The notes below the pieces were generated by a model. It searched no databases and was not told the origin of the DNA. It saw only the letters and a program-made list of their open reading frames with translations. 34,554 nt of DNA. It comes from Alphaproteobacteria bacterium (GTDB lineage: Bacteria; Pseudomonadota; Alphaproteobacteria; Sphingomonadales; Kordiimonadaceae). The translations under genes and the position numbers were made by a program. Each line of letters starts with the position of its first letter. Positions within the stretch are counted from its first letter, which is position 1. This document shows, one piece after another, positions 18,393-27,319 of this stretch. The stretch covers positions 1-34,554 of the forward strand of contig JABXIS010000052.1 of NCBI GenBank assembly GCA_013372975.1, given 5' to 3'.

Positions 18393-19808
18393 ATGCAAAA
18401 TGACATGCCCAATGTGGTAACGCGGTTTGCGCCGTCTCCAACAGGCTTCCTCCATATCGGCGGAGCCCGTACAGCACTTTATAATTGGTTGTTTGCGCGC
18501 CATCACGGCGGTCAATTCCTTCTCCGTATCGAAGATACCGATCTGAAACGATCCACGCAGGAAGCAATTGACGCGATTATTGATGGTATGAAGTGGCTCG
18601 GTCTTGACTGGGACGGCGAGGCTATCAGCCAGGCTGGCAGAGCAAGCCGTCATGCAGAAGTGGCACATCAGCTTCTGGAAACAGGCAAAGCATATAAATG
18701 CTACGCAACATCGGAAGAGATTGCTGAAGCGCGTGAAAAAGCGCGTGCTGAGGGCAGAAACTTTCTCGGTGATCTTTGGCGAGACCGCGACCCTTCGGAA
18801 GCCCCGGAGGGAGCTCCCTACTCTGTACGCATCAGGATGCCGCGCGAAGGTGAAACTACGCTGCAAGACGCCGTTCAAGGCCCTGTGACTGTGCAGAACG
18901 ACAATCTGGATGATATGATCATCCTGCGGTCGGATGGCACTCCCACATATATGCTTGCCGTTGTAGTGGATGACCATGACATGGGCGTAACCCACATTGT
19001 AAGAGGTGACGACCACCTCAACAATGCCTTCCGTCAGCATCAGATATATACCGCGCTCGGCTGGACCCCACCAACATTGGCCCATATCCCCCTGATCCAT
19101 GGCGGTGATGGTAAAAAGCTGTCAAAACGGCATGGCGCTCTGGGCGTAGAAGCCTACAGGGATATGGGATACCTGCCCGAGGCCATGAGGAACTATCTTC
19201 TTCGCCTGGGGTGGAGCCACGGCGACGATGAAATCATCCCAACCGAACAGGCGATCGAGTGGTTTAATCTCGAGAACATTGGTCGCGGGCCTTCCAGGTT
19301 TGACTTTGACAAACTGGACAATCTGAACAGTCACTATATTCGTGAACTGAATGCAGATTCTCTCTTGTCTCTGATCAGAAACGATCTAGAAAATGAAATA
19401 CAGCATTCTTTGACAAAAATTGAGGAAGAGCGACTGATCAAAGGGCTGCCCGCCCTCGCGGAACGCGCAAAGCGGATGCCGGACATTACAGAAAATGCGT
19501 CGCTATTCTGTAACACTCGCCCGCTAAGCCTTTCAGAAAATGCCCTAAAGGCCCTTTCTGGCGACACGCCGGAGATGTTGGCAAAAGTGGCAAACGAATT
19601 GGAAGCTGTCACGGATTGGAATATGTCTGTGATCAAAGCTGCCATTCTATCCTTTGCTGAAGCAGAGGATCTTAAACTTGGCAAGGTGATGCAGCCGATC
19701 CGAGCCGCTGCAACTGGTGGAAAACAGTGCGGCGACCTCGTAGAGACCCTGGAGATATTAGGCCAGGAAGAAACGATCGGCCGCTTGAGGGACCGCATTG
19801 CCGCATAG
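18393..19808 (+). CDS. gltX: Glutamyl-tRNA synthetase
   Basis: Charges tRNA-Glu with glutamate. The 471-residue class I synthetase has the HIGH-type motif in RFAPSPTGFLHIGGARTALY (His21), RIEDTDLKRSTQEA, the zinc-free insert region, the KMSKS-type motif GKKLSKRHGALG (KLSKR at 242-246), and a C-terminal anticodon-binding helical domain. Many alphaproteobacteria lack GlnRS and use GltX with GatCAB, often with a second gltX; this window cannot tell which copy this is. The ATG at 18393 is chosen; a second ATG four codons later (18405) is also possible. It precedes gltA by 48 nt. Confidence 0.96.
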   Translation: MQNDMPNVVTRFAPSPTGFLHIGGARTALYNWLFARHHGGQFLLRIEDTDLKRSTQEAIDAIIDGMKWLGLDWDGEAISQAGRASRHAEVAHQLLETGKAYKCYATSEEIAEAREKARAEGRNFLGDLWRDRDPSEAPEGAPYSVRIRMPREGETTLQDAVQGPVTVQNDNLDDMIILRSDGTPTYMLAVVVDDHDMGVTHIVRGDDHLNNAFRQHQIYTALGWTPPTLAHIPLIHGGDGKKLSKRHGALGVEAYRDMGYLPEAMRNYLLRLGWSHGDDEIIPTEQAIEWFNLENIGRGPSRFDFDKLDNLNSHYIRELNADSLLSLIRNDLENEIQHSLTKIEEERLIKGLPALAERAKRMPDITENASLFCNTRPLSLSENALKALSGDTPEMLAKVANELEAVTDWNMSVIKAAILSFAEAEDLKLGKVMQPIRAAATGGKQCGDLVETLEILGQEETIGRLRDRIAA

Positions 19809-19812
19809 CCTG

Positions 19813-19830
19813 AACTCGCTTCGGTGAGTT
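19813..19830 (+). other. UUCG-tetraloop hairpin between gltX and gltA
   Basis: AACTCGC (19813-19819), TTCG, and GTGAGTT (19824-19830) form a 7-bp stem (one G-U pair) closed by a C(UUCG)G tetraloop, which is unusually stable as RNA. It sits 4 nt past the gltX stop with only TTTT further on. It may protect the gltX message end or attenuate read-through into gltA. Confidence 0.5.
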
Positions 19831-19856
19831 GATATTTTGATAAAGGAGTTAGGACC

Positions 19857-21143
19857 ATGTCAAATGATCCCCTTAAACTGGCCGGCGCCGGCGCTGACGT
19901 CGACCTTCCAATTATGGAGGGGTCTGTAGGTCCGAAGGTAATGGATATCCGCAAGCTATATGCTCAGACGGGTATGTTCACCTTTGACCCTGGCTTTACA
20001 TCCACTGCAAGCTGTGAATCCAAAATCACCTATATCGATGGCGAAAAAGGTGAACTGCAGTATCGCGGCTACCCTATTGAACAGTTGGCAGCGGACAGCG
20101 ACTTTATGGAATGTTGCTATTTGCTACTCTTCGGTGAGCTGCCAAGCAAAGCCGAAAAGGAAAAGTTTGTATATGACATCACGCACCACACAATGGTGCA
20201 TGAGCAACTTCATCGACTGTTCCTCGGTTTCCGTCGTGATGCACACCCAATGGCAGTAATGGTCGGCGTTGTTGGTGCATTGTCTGCTTTCTATCACGAC
20301 AGCACAGACATCAATGACCCACACCAGCGCATGGTTGCCAGCTATCGCCTGATTGCAAAAATTCCGACAATCGCAGCGATGGCTTACAAATATACCATTG
20401 GCCAACCATTTGTGTACCCTAGGAACGACCTCTCCTATGCGGGTAACTTCCTGCATATGATGTTCTCGGTTCCTGCTGAGGAATATAAAGTGAGCCCAAC
20501 GCTTGAAAAAGCGATGGACCTGATCTTTATCCTTCACGCTGACCATGAACAAAATGCGTCAACCTCGACTGTACGTCTTGCTGGTTCTTCTGGCGCAAAT
20601 CCTTTTGCTTGTATCGCCGCGGGCATTGCATGCCTGTGGGGGCCGGCTCATGGCGGTGCCAATGAGGCATGCCTGAACATGCTAGAGGAAATTGGCACAG
20701 TTGACCGCATTCCTGAGTTTGTCGCTCGCGCGAAAGACCGCAACGATCCATTCCGTTTGATGGGCTTTGGTCACCGGGTCTATAAAAACTTTGATCCGCG
20801 CGCTACAGTTATGCGCGATACAGCGCATAAGGTTCTTGCCGAACTCGGTGTTGATGATCCGCTCTTTGATGTAGCGATGGAGCTGGAAAAAATTGCTCTC
20901 GAAGATCCATATTTTGTTGAGAAGAAGCTTTATCCGAACGTGGACTTCTATTCCGGCATTATCCTGAAAGCCATGGGCTTCCCAACCAGCATGTTTACAG
21001 TGCTGTTTGCTCTCGCCCGCACATCTGGCTGGATCGCACAGTGGAAAGAGATGATCGAAGATCCGACCCAGAAGATCGGTCGCCCTCGTCAGCTCTATAC
21101 CGGTGCGACCAAACGGGATTATGTGTCGATCGACAAACGCTAG
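19857..21143 (+). CDS. gltA: Citrate synthase (type II)
   Basis: Condenses oxaloacetate with acetyl-CoA to citrate, the entry step of the TCA cycle. The 428 residues match the NADH-sensitive Gram-negative type: an N-terminal beta-rich region ([20 protein letters not shown]), [13 protein letters not shown], and active-site motifs [13 protein letters not shown] (His), [14 protein letters not shown] (His) and [14 protein letters not shown] (Asp). The C-terminal [16 protein letters not shown] is standard. A strong AAAGGAG site precedes the ATG. It is convergent with fabZ, with two terminators between them. Confidence 0.98.
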   Translation: MSNDPLKLAGAGADVDLPIMEGSVGPKVMDIRKLYAQTGMFTFDPGFTSTASCESKITYIDGEKGELQYRGYPIEQLAADSDFMECCYLLLFGELPSKAEKEKFVYDITHHTMVHEQLHRLFLGFRRDAHPMAVMVGVVGALSAFYHDSTDINDPHQRMVASYRLIAKIPTIAAMAYKYTIGQPFVYPRNDLSYAGNFLHMMFSVPAEEYKVSPTLEKAMDLIFILHADHEQNASTSTVRLAGSSGANPFACIAAGIACLWGPAHGGANEACLNMLEEIGTVDRIPEFVARAKDRNDPFRLMGFGHRVYKNFDPRATVMRDTAHKVLAELGVDDPLFDVAMELEKIALEDPYFVEKKLYPNVDFYSGIILKAMGFPTSMFTVLFALARTSGWIAQWKEMIEDPTQKIGRPRQLYTGATKRDYVSIDKR

Positions 21144-21168
21144 ACGCATCCAATTATCGAAAAATAAG

Positions 21169-21196
21169 AAACCAGCTCGCAAGGGCTGGTTTTCTT
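21169..21196 (+). terminator. Intrinsic terminator of gltA
   Basis: AAACCAGC (21169-21176) and GCTGGTTT (21185-21192) form an 8-bp stem with an 8-nt loop, followed by TCTT so that the transcript ends in a TTTTCTT tract. It starts 26 nt after the gltA stop. Confidence 0.8.
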
Positions 21197-21225
21197 GTGC
21201 GCGCTTCCGCCGTCTACTCAAAAGA

Positions 21226-21252
21226 AAAAGGCGGCCAGATCGGCCGCCTTTT
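21226..21252. terminator. Bidirectional terminator between gltA and fabZ
   Basis: AAAAGGCGGCC (21226-21236) and GGCCGCCTTTT (21242-21252) make a perfect 11-bp stem with a 5-nt loop (AGATC). The minus strand continues into a long T-rich tract (TTTTTCTTTT), so it is a strong terminator for fabZ and the whole minus-strand unit. The plus strand ends TTTTCTTC and gives a backup for gltA. Confidence 0.88.
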
Positions 21253-21276
21253 CTTCTATTCACTATAAAACGCGCT

Positions 21277-21714
21277 CTAGTTGGCGCCAAGCATCGCTGT
21301 TAGTTTGGCCTCGGTTACCATCTCGCCACCTACGAAAGCTTGTGCATCAAATTTCCAAACGGCGCCGCCGCCACGGGTTTTGGTCACCTTCATTTCAAGC
21401 ACATCGCCGGGGCCTACAGGCTTCCGGAACTTCGCGCCATCGATCCCCATGAAATAGACGACCTTGCCTTTGGCATCATCACCTAAGAAATCGATTGCCA
21501 GTGCGCCAGCCGTTTGTGCCATTGCTTCCAGGATCAGAACGCCCGGCATCACCGGCTTCTGGGGAAAATGCCCCGGAAAAAATGGTTCATTCATTGTGAC
21601 ACATTTGATACCAGTGGCGCTTTCGCCCGGCACAACATCCACAACCTTGTCCACCAGCAGGAACGGATACCGGTGAGGTATCAGTTCCATAATTTTTTGG
21701 ATATCAAATTCCAT
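21277..21714 (-). CDS. fabZ: 3-hydroxyacyl-ACP dehydratase FabZ
   Basis: Dehydrates beta-hydroxyacyl-ACP in fatty acid elongation. The 145-residue hot-dog fold protein begins [20 protein letters not shown] and carries the catalytic His49 in [16 protein letters not shown] and Glu63 in [30 protein letters not shown] matches the family. It is the last gene of the minus-strand unit, 15 nt after ompH and directly before a strong terminator. In most Gram-negative bacteria lpxD precedes and lpxA follows fabZ; both are missing here. Confidence 0.97.
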   Translation of the reverse strand: MEFDIQKIMELIPHRYPFLLVDKVVDVVPGESATGIKCVTMNEPFFPGHFPQKPVMPGVLILEAMAQTAGALAIDFLGDDAKGKVVYFMGIDGAKFRKPVGPGDVLEMKVTKTRGGGAVWKFDAQAFVGGEMVTEAKLTAMLGAN

Positions 21715-21729
21715 GACAGCCGCCTTCTA

Positions 21730-22320
21730 TTATTGGTTGCCGCCTTCGGCAGGCGCGTCAGCAGCCGGTGCAGCCTGAGGCATATTGATTGTCACGTTAG
21801 GCAGCTCAGCGTCCAGACGTTCAATAAACTCAGTGGTTACATCAATACCTGCAGCAGAGCCAAGAACCAGACGCTTCAGCATGATTACCTGAGCTTTCCG
21901 GTCGGCCAAAAGCGTACGGATTACAGGTTGGCGCGCGCGTTCCACTTGTACCATTGCTTCCTGACGAAGTTTGTCGAAAGTATATTCAAGTTGGCTCAGC
22001 GCCTGCTGTGCTTGAACATACTGAGACTCCAGCTTCCTCTTTTCTTCTTCGTATTTATCGTTGCCGATAATAGCTTTACGCTTTTCCAGGTCAGCAAGCT
22101 GTTGCTCAACGACACCGCCACGCGTAATGAACTGCCGTAGCTGAAGAATATTCTGGCGCAACTCGGCAGTTTGGAGATTGAAGTCCTTATAGGCAGCAGC
22201 TTCACGCTCAATACGTTCATCGTCTACTGTCAGAATTTGAGCATTCGCCATTGCGGCAAACCCAAGTACAGCGGCCAGTCCCACGGCCGCCATCTTTGCT
22301 GATTTAAACATCTTACCCAT
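21730..22320 (-). CDS. OmpH/Skp-family periplasmic chaperone
   Basis: Skp-type chaperones hold unfolded outer-membrane proteins in the periplasm and pass them to the BAM complex. The 196-residue protein has a signal peptide (KMAAVGLAAVLGFAAMANA, cleaved before QILTVDDERI), a long coiled-coil body (TAELRQNILQLRQFI, LADLEKRKAI, YEEEKRKLESQYVQAQQAL), and a Pro/Ala-rich tail. The ATG at 22320 has an AGGGA site 8 nt upstream. An ATG seven codons upstream (22341) has no ribosome site and almost touches the bamA stop. It lies 23 nt after bamA and 15 nt before fabZ. Confidence 0.9.
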   Translation of the reverse strand: MGKMFKSAKMAAVGLAAVLGFAAMANAQILTVDDERIEREAAAYKDFNLQTAELRQNILQLRQFITRGGVVEQQLADLEKRKAIIGNDKYEEEKRKLESQYVQAQQALSQLEYTFDKLRQEAMVQVERARQPVIRTLLADRKAQVIMLKRLVLGSAAGIDVTTEFIERLDAELPNVTINMPQAAPAADAPAEGGNQ

Positions 22321-22343
22321 TGTTAGTTTCCCTATTGTCATTC

Positions 22344-24950
22344 TTAGAAGGTGGTACCCACGTTGAATTGCAACGTTTGTGTACGGTCACCCAGTTGTTT
22401 CTTGAGTGTTTTTGCAAGGTCAATTCGGAACGGACCGAATGGCGACTGCCAAGAGAAGCCGATACCCACAGATATCCTTGGTGCAGCGCTATCACCCGCA
22501 ATACAGTTCAATGTAAGGTCGCTTGTTGTTCCGTCTTCGACAGCCAGATCATAGTCAGCTTGTGTGAAAGCACATTTCGGCAGTGAATCCTCCTGCCCCC
22601 GGAAAAGCGAGCCAACGTCAATGAATGCAGAAGCATTGATGCCCGATTCCAGTGCCGCATCGCCAAGTGGGAAGAAGAGTTCGCCTCGCCCGATATAGAA
22701 TGCGGTACCACCGATTGAAGAACGGCTATTGGATGTGCTGCCAGCAAACTGGCGTGGACCAATACCACCTGTATCGAAGCCGCGAATACGCGGGCCACCG
22801 ATGAAGAAGCGATCTGAAAGACGAATATCCTGGCCGAGGCCATGAATGATGCCTGCCTCACCGCCTACGCGGAAAGTCCAGCCCTGCCATGGTGTCCAAT
22901 AGTTATCAAAGTTAACCGAAGACCGCAGATACTTCACATCGCCGCCTAGACCGGCAAAGTCCTGACTGAAATAGAAGCTGTGCCCGCGTGTAGGTCGGAT
23001 GACGCTATTTCTTGTATCAAAACCAATGGTATAACCAAGGATCGACTGGAAGCGCTTGCCATCGGCCTCCTGATACGACTGAGGCAACGTTGCGAGCAAT
23101 TCGTCTCTATCCAAGTCGGAGATCGAGGCGGAACCACTACCATCCAGATCATAATCTGCCAGATCAACTGCGCCGTCGCCATTGCGATCATATGCTGCAA
23201 CACGGGCATCAATTTCCGCATCGGTAAGAGGCGTAGGATCACTGCCATCAAAATTATTCAACCGCAGATCTTCTACTGTGGTTTGAATATCCAGTGTGGA
23301 ACGGAAGAAGGAATCAAGTGCACTGTCTACGATTGTCACATCGTCCTGACGAAGCGTATACCGCGTCGACAGCGTCCAATATTCGCTAATGGCCATACCA
23401 GCACGCAGAGAGAAACCAAGAGATTTGGTTTCAAATCCAGATCCTGTAAGGCCGGATTCAACATTGCGCGCGAAGATGTCAAAGCCTGCAGCAACACGAC
23501 GTCCCATAAAGTATGGCTCCGTGAAGCCAAAATCGATTTCCTGGCGGTTGCCTGAAAGGCGAAGTCCCAAACGGAGGTCTTGCGCCTTACCTCGGAAGTT
23601 CCGCTGGCGGATGGAGAAATCGAAAATAAAGTTCTCCAGGCTAGAGAAACCAGCACCCAAGTTAAGTTCACCGGTAGCCTGCTCTTCTACAGCGACGTCC
23701 AGCACCATACGATCTGGCTCTGAACCCTGCAGCTGTTCAACAGTCACTTCGCGGAAGAAATCAAGGCGCTTCAGCCGGTTTTCGGAACGTGTAACCAACG
23801 CCGAGTTGAATGCATCGCCTTCCTGAAGGCGGAATTCACGCCGTATAACGCGGTCCAAAGTAACGACATTACCTGTTACATTGATGCGTTCCACATAAAC
23901 CCGTGGGGCATCCAATACCCGAAAAGTGATGTTGATCTTGCGGTTTTCCCTATCGCGGTTAATTTGTGGACGGACGTCCACAAAAGCATAACCGAGCAAA
24001 CCGGCAGCATTTGAAAGAGATTCGATCGTTTTTTCGATTGCTTCAGCATTGTAAGTCATGCCCTCGCGCATCAATAGGAACGCTCGGAACAAACTCGCAT
24101 TTACGTCCCTGATCTCACTTTCAACGTCGATGGTACCAAACTCGTAAATTTCACCCTCTTCAATCGCGAAAGTGATGAAGAAGTCTTCCCGATCAGGCGT
24201 CAGCTCGGATACGGCAGAAACCGTACGGAAGTCTGCGTAACCTTCATTGAGATAGTGTTGGCGAAGAACCTGCTGATCGTATGCAAGGCGGTTGGGGTCA
24301 AAGGTATCGTTAGACGAAAAGATTTTCCACCAACGCGATTCCTTGGTCGCAAGTACGTCCCGCAGGTCACCATCACTGAAACTCTCGTTACCAATGAAGT
24401 TGATGCGGCTAACCTTGGTTTTCGGCCCTTCCTGGATTTCATAAACCACATCAACGCGGTTTTGCTCCAGCTGAACAACTTTTGGTTCGATGATGGCCGC
24501 AAACCGACCGGAACTACGATATTGTTCCATCATGCGCTGCACGTCAGAGCGTACTTTCGCACGGGTAAAGACCTGGCGGGGGCGCAAACGGGCCTCTTCC
24601 AAGAGATCTTCCCGGTCCAGCTTCTTGTTTCCTTCAAAGATAATTCGGTTGATTATCGGGTTCTCGACCACCCTAACAACCAAGGCCCCTTGGCTTTCCG
24701 AAAGCTCTACGTCAGAAAACAGTCCTGTCGCAAAAAGGTTTTTAAGGCTGATGTCCAGCTTGGCTGGGTCAAAGGGTTCGCCAGGACGCACCGCCAGATA
24801 GGAGGCAATCGTTTCTGGTTCAACCCTCTCGTTACCGACCACACTAATCTGCCGGATAATAGGAATCTGTTGAGCAGCCTGCTCTTGTGCCGAAACTGGC
24901 ACCGAAACAGACATTCCCCCGATCATCAGCGCTGCAATGAAGCGCGACAT
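22344..24950 (-). CDS. bamA: Outer-membrane protein assembly factor BamA, with an EF-hand-like barrel insertion
   Basis: Central subunit of the BAM complex, which inserts beta-barrel proteins into the outer membrane. About 868 residues: signal peptide (MSRFIAALMIGGMSVSVPVS), five POTRA domains (to about residue 420), and a C-terminal Omp85 barrel ending in aromatic QFNVGTTF. The lid-loop motif is present in GGPRIRGFDTGGIGPRQ. Two loops are unusual: residues about 588-612 hold back-to-back DRNGDGAVDLAD and DLDGSGSASISD, which resemble calcium-binding EF-hand/dockerin loops, and a later loop has two cysteines (KCAFTQADYD ... LTLNC) that may pair. A TTG at 24974 with AGGA upstream is an alternative start; the ATG at 24950 gives the cleaner signal peptide. 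Confidence 0.95.
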   Translation of the reverse strand: MSRFIAALMIGGMSVSVPVSAQEQAAQQIPIIRQISVVGNERVEPETIASYLAVRPGEPFDPAKLDISLKNLFATGLFSDVELSESQGALVVRVVENPIINRIIFEGNKKLDREDLLEEARLRPRQVFTRAKVRSDVQRMMEQYRSSGRFAAIIEPKVVQLEQNRVDVVYEIQEGPKTKVSRINFIGNESFSDGDLRDVLATKESRWWKIFSSNDTFDPNRLAYDQQVLRQHYLNEGYADFRTVSAVSELTPDREDFFITFAIEEGEIYEFGTIDVESEIRDVNASLFRAFLLMREGMTYNAEAIEKTIESLSNAAGLLGYAFVDVRPQINRDRENRKINITFRVLDAPRVYVERINVTGNVVTLDRVIRREFRLQEGDAFNSALVTRSENRLKRLDFFREVTVEQLQGSEPDRMVLDVAVEEQATGELNLGAGFSSLENFIFDFSIRQRNFRGKAQDLRLGLRLSGNRQEIDFGFTEPYFMGRRVAAGFDIFARNVESGLTGSGFETKSLGFSLRAGMAISEYWTLSTRYTLRQDDVTIVDSALDSFFRSTLDIQTTVEDLRLNNFDGSDPTPLTDAEIDARVAAYDRNGDGAVDLADYDLDGSGSASISDLDRDELLATLPQSYQEADGKRFQSILGYTIGFDTRNSVIRPTRGHSFYFSQDFAGLGGDVKYLRSSVNFDNYWTPWQGWTFRVGGEAGIIHGLGQDIRLSDRFFIGGPRIRGFDTGGIGPRQFAGSTSNSRSSIGGTAFYIGRGELFFPLGDAALESGINASAFIDVGSLFRGQEDSLPKCAFTQADYDLAVEDGTTSDLTLNCIAGDSAAPRISVGIGFSWQSPFGPFRIDLAKTLKKQLGDRTQTLQFNVGTTF

Positions 24951-25024
24951 CACGCAAATCTTTAAAAAACGCAACTTTTCCTGCCCATTCTTATTTCTTT
25001 AGCGACAATGGCGGTGAAATTGGC

Positions 25025-26134
25025 CTAGAGCGCCATGGATTGCAAGTCATTCAGTGTTACAATCAGCATAAAAATCAACATCAGGGCAAATCCGGCGACA
25101 AAACCGGCCTCCTGTGCCTTTTTACTGATTGGTGAGCCCTTGATTGCCTCGAGCCCGTAGAAAAGAAGATGCCCTCCATCAAGTACCGGAATCGGCAATA
25201 GATTCACAATACCAAGATTGAGGGACAACATTGCGAGCATCCAGATAAAATACTGGAAACTAATATTGGCGGCTTCTCCAATAGAATTGGCTATTCTGAG
25301 AGGCCCACCTAATTCTTTTACGGAACGTATGCCCAGGATCATTTGCCCCAGGGTCGTAAATATCATCTTGGTGCTGCCAACTGTCTGCCGAGCGCCCTCG
25401 CCTATTGCGCCCATAGGGCCTAATTCAATGATTTCGCTAGTATGGGACCGGACGCCAAGAAAACCCTGCGGATATCTATTCCCGAACCGATCTTCAAGGT
25501 AGGAAGTTCCAATCTGGGCCCTCAAAACAATTTCCCTGTTGTCCCGTAGGACGCCAAACTCAATCACCTGATTGGGATGCAGTTTTACGATACGGGCGAT
25601 ATCCGAAAATCGGTCAACCGCTGCGCCATCAACATTGAGGATGCGATCCTCTGCCTGAAAACCAGCCTTCTCTGCGGGCGTTTCGGCATGGACTTCGGCA
25701 ACGACTGGCTCAGAAATTCGGATGCCGTTATTGTAAGACAAAACAGCGAAAACCAAGACAGCCGCAATCAAATTTACTGCCGGGCCAGCAAAAACAATCA
25801 AGGCGCGCTGCCACAAAGGCTTGAAGTGGTAGCAAACTGCCCTTTCCTCGGCAGACATTCCCTGTGGAATTTCCCCCGGATTACTGGCAGCTGATGCATC
25901 ACCAAAAAATTTCACATAGCCACCAAGAGGCACTGCACTTATCTTCCAGCGTGTGCCACGTTGGTCAGTCCTGCCAAACAGTTCTTTCCCCATGCCAATG
26001 GAAAATGTGTCGATACGGACGCCAAAAAGCCGAGCAACAATATAGTGGCCCCACTCATGAATGAAGACGAGCAGACTGAAGCCTCCAATAAAGGCAACTA
26101 TCGTGAACAGTAGTCCTGGACCTTCAGTTTCCAT
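25025..26134 (-). CDS. rseP: RIP-type site-2 zinc metalloprotease RseP
   Basis: Intramembrane protease that cuts anti-sigma factors and leftover signal peptides. The 369-residue protein has the zinc motif HEWGH (His26, Glu27, His30) in the first membrane helix, FIHEWGHYIVARLFGV, then the conserved PLGGYVKFFGD, a second helix (FAGPAVNLIAAVLVFAVLSY), one PDZ domain (about 125-205, with AETPAEKAGFQAEDRILNVD), and the C-terminal LDG motif in LLPIPVLDGGHLLFYG. It lies 15 nt after dxr and 74 nt before bamA, matching the usual order. Confidence 0.96.
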   Translation of the reverse strand: METEGPGLLFTIVAFIGGFSLLVFIHEWGHYIVARLFGVRIDTFSIGMGKELFGRTDQRGTRWKISAVPLGGYVKFFGDASAASNPGEIPQGMSAEERAVCYHFKPLWQRALIVFAGPAVNLIAAVLVFAVLSYNNGIRISEPVVAEVHAETPAEKAGFQAEDRILNVDGAAVDRFSDIARIVKLHPNQVIEFGVLRDNREIVLRAQIGTSYLEDRFGNRYPQGFLGVRSHTSEIIELGPMGAIGEGARQTVGSTKMIFTTLGQMILGIRSVKELGGPLRIANSIGEAANISFQYFIWMLAMLSLNLGIVNLLPIPVLDGGHLLFYGLEAIKGSPISKKAQEAGFVAGFALMLIFMLIVTLNDLQSMAL

Positions 26135-26149
26135 AACTCAACACCTCGC

Positions 26150-27319
26150 CTAGGCAAAGGACGCAGACAGCGCTTGCGCAACTCTGCGCGCTTCAGCATC
26201 AATTTCGAATACATTTGTCAGCGATTGTGGCGCTTTCATGTCGCAACGAGCAAGAGATTCCTCGACCAATGCTGAAATTTCCAGAAACCCCAATCTTTCC
26301 TTGAGAAATGCATCGACAGCTATCTCATTGGCCGCATTCAATATTATTGGCGCCGCGCCGCCTAACATCATCGCATCCCGCGCCAGAGCCAGGCACCTAA
26401 AGGCGTCATAATCAGGCTCAATGAAGCTTAGCGTACCGATTTCAGCCAATGACAAACGCTTTACAGGCACTTCGATACGCCCCGGCCAAGCCAAACTATA
26501 TGCAATTGGGATTCGCATATCTGGTGAGCCCAACTGCGCCAACACACTACCGTCATGATATTCCACCAAAGAATGAATAACAGATTGTGGATGGACAACG
26601 ACTTCTATCTGCCGCTTTTCAACGGGAAACAAATGATATGCCTCAATAACTTCGAGGCCCTTGTTCATCATAGTTGCGGAATCAACTGATATTTTTGCCC
26701 CCATATCCCAGTTTGGGTGGGCTACAGCTTGTGACGGCGTAACTGCCGACAGTTCGGAGCGTCTCCGGCCAAGGAAAGGTCCCCCTGACGCTGTCAGGAC
26801 CAGCCTGGACACAGATTCCGCGGCGTTAAAGTCAAATACCTGATAGATCGCATTATGCTCGGAATCCACCGGTAACAAGGTCGCGCCATGTTCCTCGACT
26901 TCCGCCATAAGCAATTCGCCGGCACAAACAAGGCATTCCTTATTTGCAAGCGCAATTGTCGCACCCCGCCTGACAGCTGCCATCGTCGGGCGCAAACCGG
27001 CGGCTCCGACAATAGCTGCCATAACAATATCTGAAGGTCGCGAAGCAGCTTCAATGATGGCTTTTTCTCCGCTGGCTACTTCAATATCTGTACCAGCAAG
27101 TAATTCCTGCAATTTGCCAAATTTGCTCTCATCGCCAATCACTGCAAGGCTGGCTCTAAACTGTTTGGCAGCTAAGGCAAGTTCCTCAACTCGACTATAA
27201 GCAGTGAGAGCTATTACCTTAAAAGAATTAGGGTTTCTCGAAATTACATCAAGCGTGCTTTGCCCAACCGAGCCAGTTGCACCGAGAATGGAAACTGTCT
27301 TAACCGTACTATTCATCAT
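26150..27319 (-). CDS. dxr: 1-deoxy-D-xylulose 5-phosphate reductoisomerase
   Basis: Converts DXP to 2-C-methyl-D-erythritol 4-phosphate with NADPH, the first committed step of the MEP isoprenoid pathway. The 389 residues include the NADPH fold VSILGATGSVGQSTLDVI, IALANKECLVCAGEL, the metal-site PVDSEHNAIYQ, and VDSATMMNKGLEVIEAYHLF with VHPQSVIHSLVEY. It starts in a 4-nt ATGA overlap with cdsA, so translation is coupled. Its isoprenoid product feeds UppS, encoded two genes upstream. A second ATG directly follows the first. Confidence 0.98.
   Translation of the reverse strand: MMNSTVKTVSILGATGSVGQSTLDVISRNPNSFKVIALTAYSRVEELALAAKQFRASLAVIGDESKFGKLQELLAGTDIEVASGEKAIIEAASRPSDIVMAAIVGAAGLRPTMAAVRRGATIALANKECLVCAGELLMAEVEEHGATLLPVDSEHNAIYQVFDFNAAESVSRLVLTASGGPFLGRRRSELSAVTPSQAVAHPNWDMGAKISVDSATMMNKGLEVIEAYHLFPVEKRQIEVVVHPQSVIHSLVEYHDGSVLAQLGSPDMRIPIAYSLAWPGRIEVPVKRLSLAEIGTLSFIEPDYDAFRCLALARDAMMLGGAAPIILNAANEIAVDAFLKERLGFLEISALVEESLARCDMKAPQSLTNVFEIDAEARRVAQALSASFA

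Noticed and set aside
24962-24988. A tiny upstream open frame (8 codons) before bamA on the minus strand
   Set aside because: It has no supporting ribosome site or conservation evidence; short frames of this size are expected by chance.
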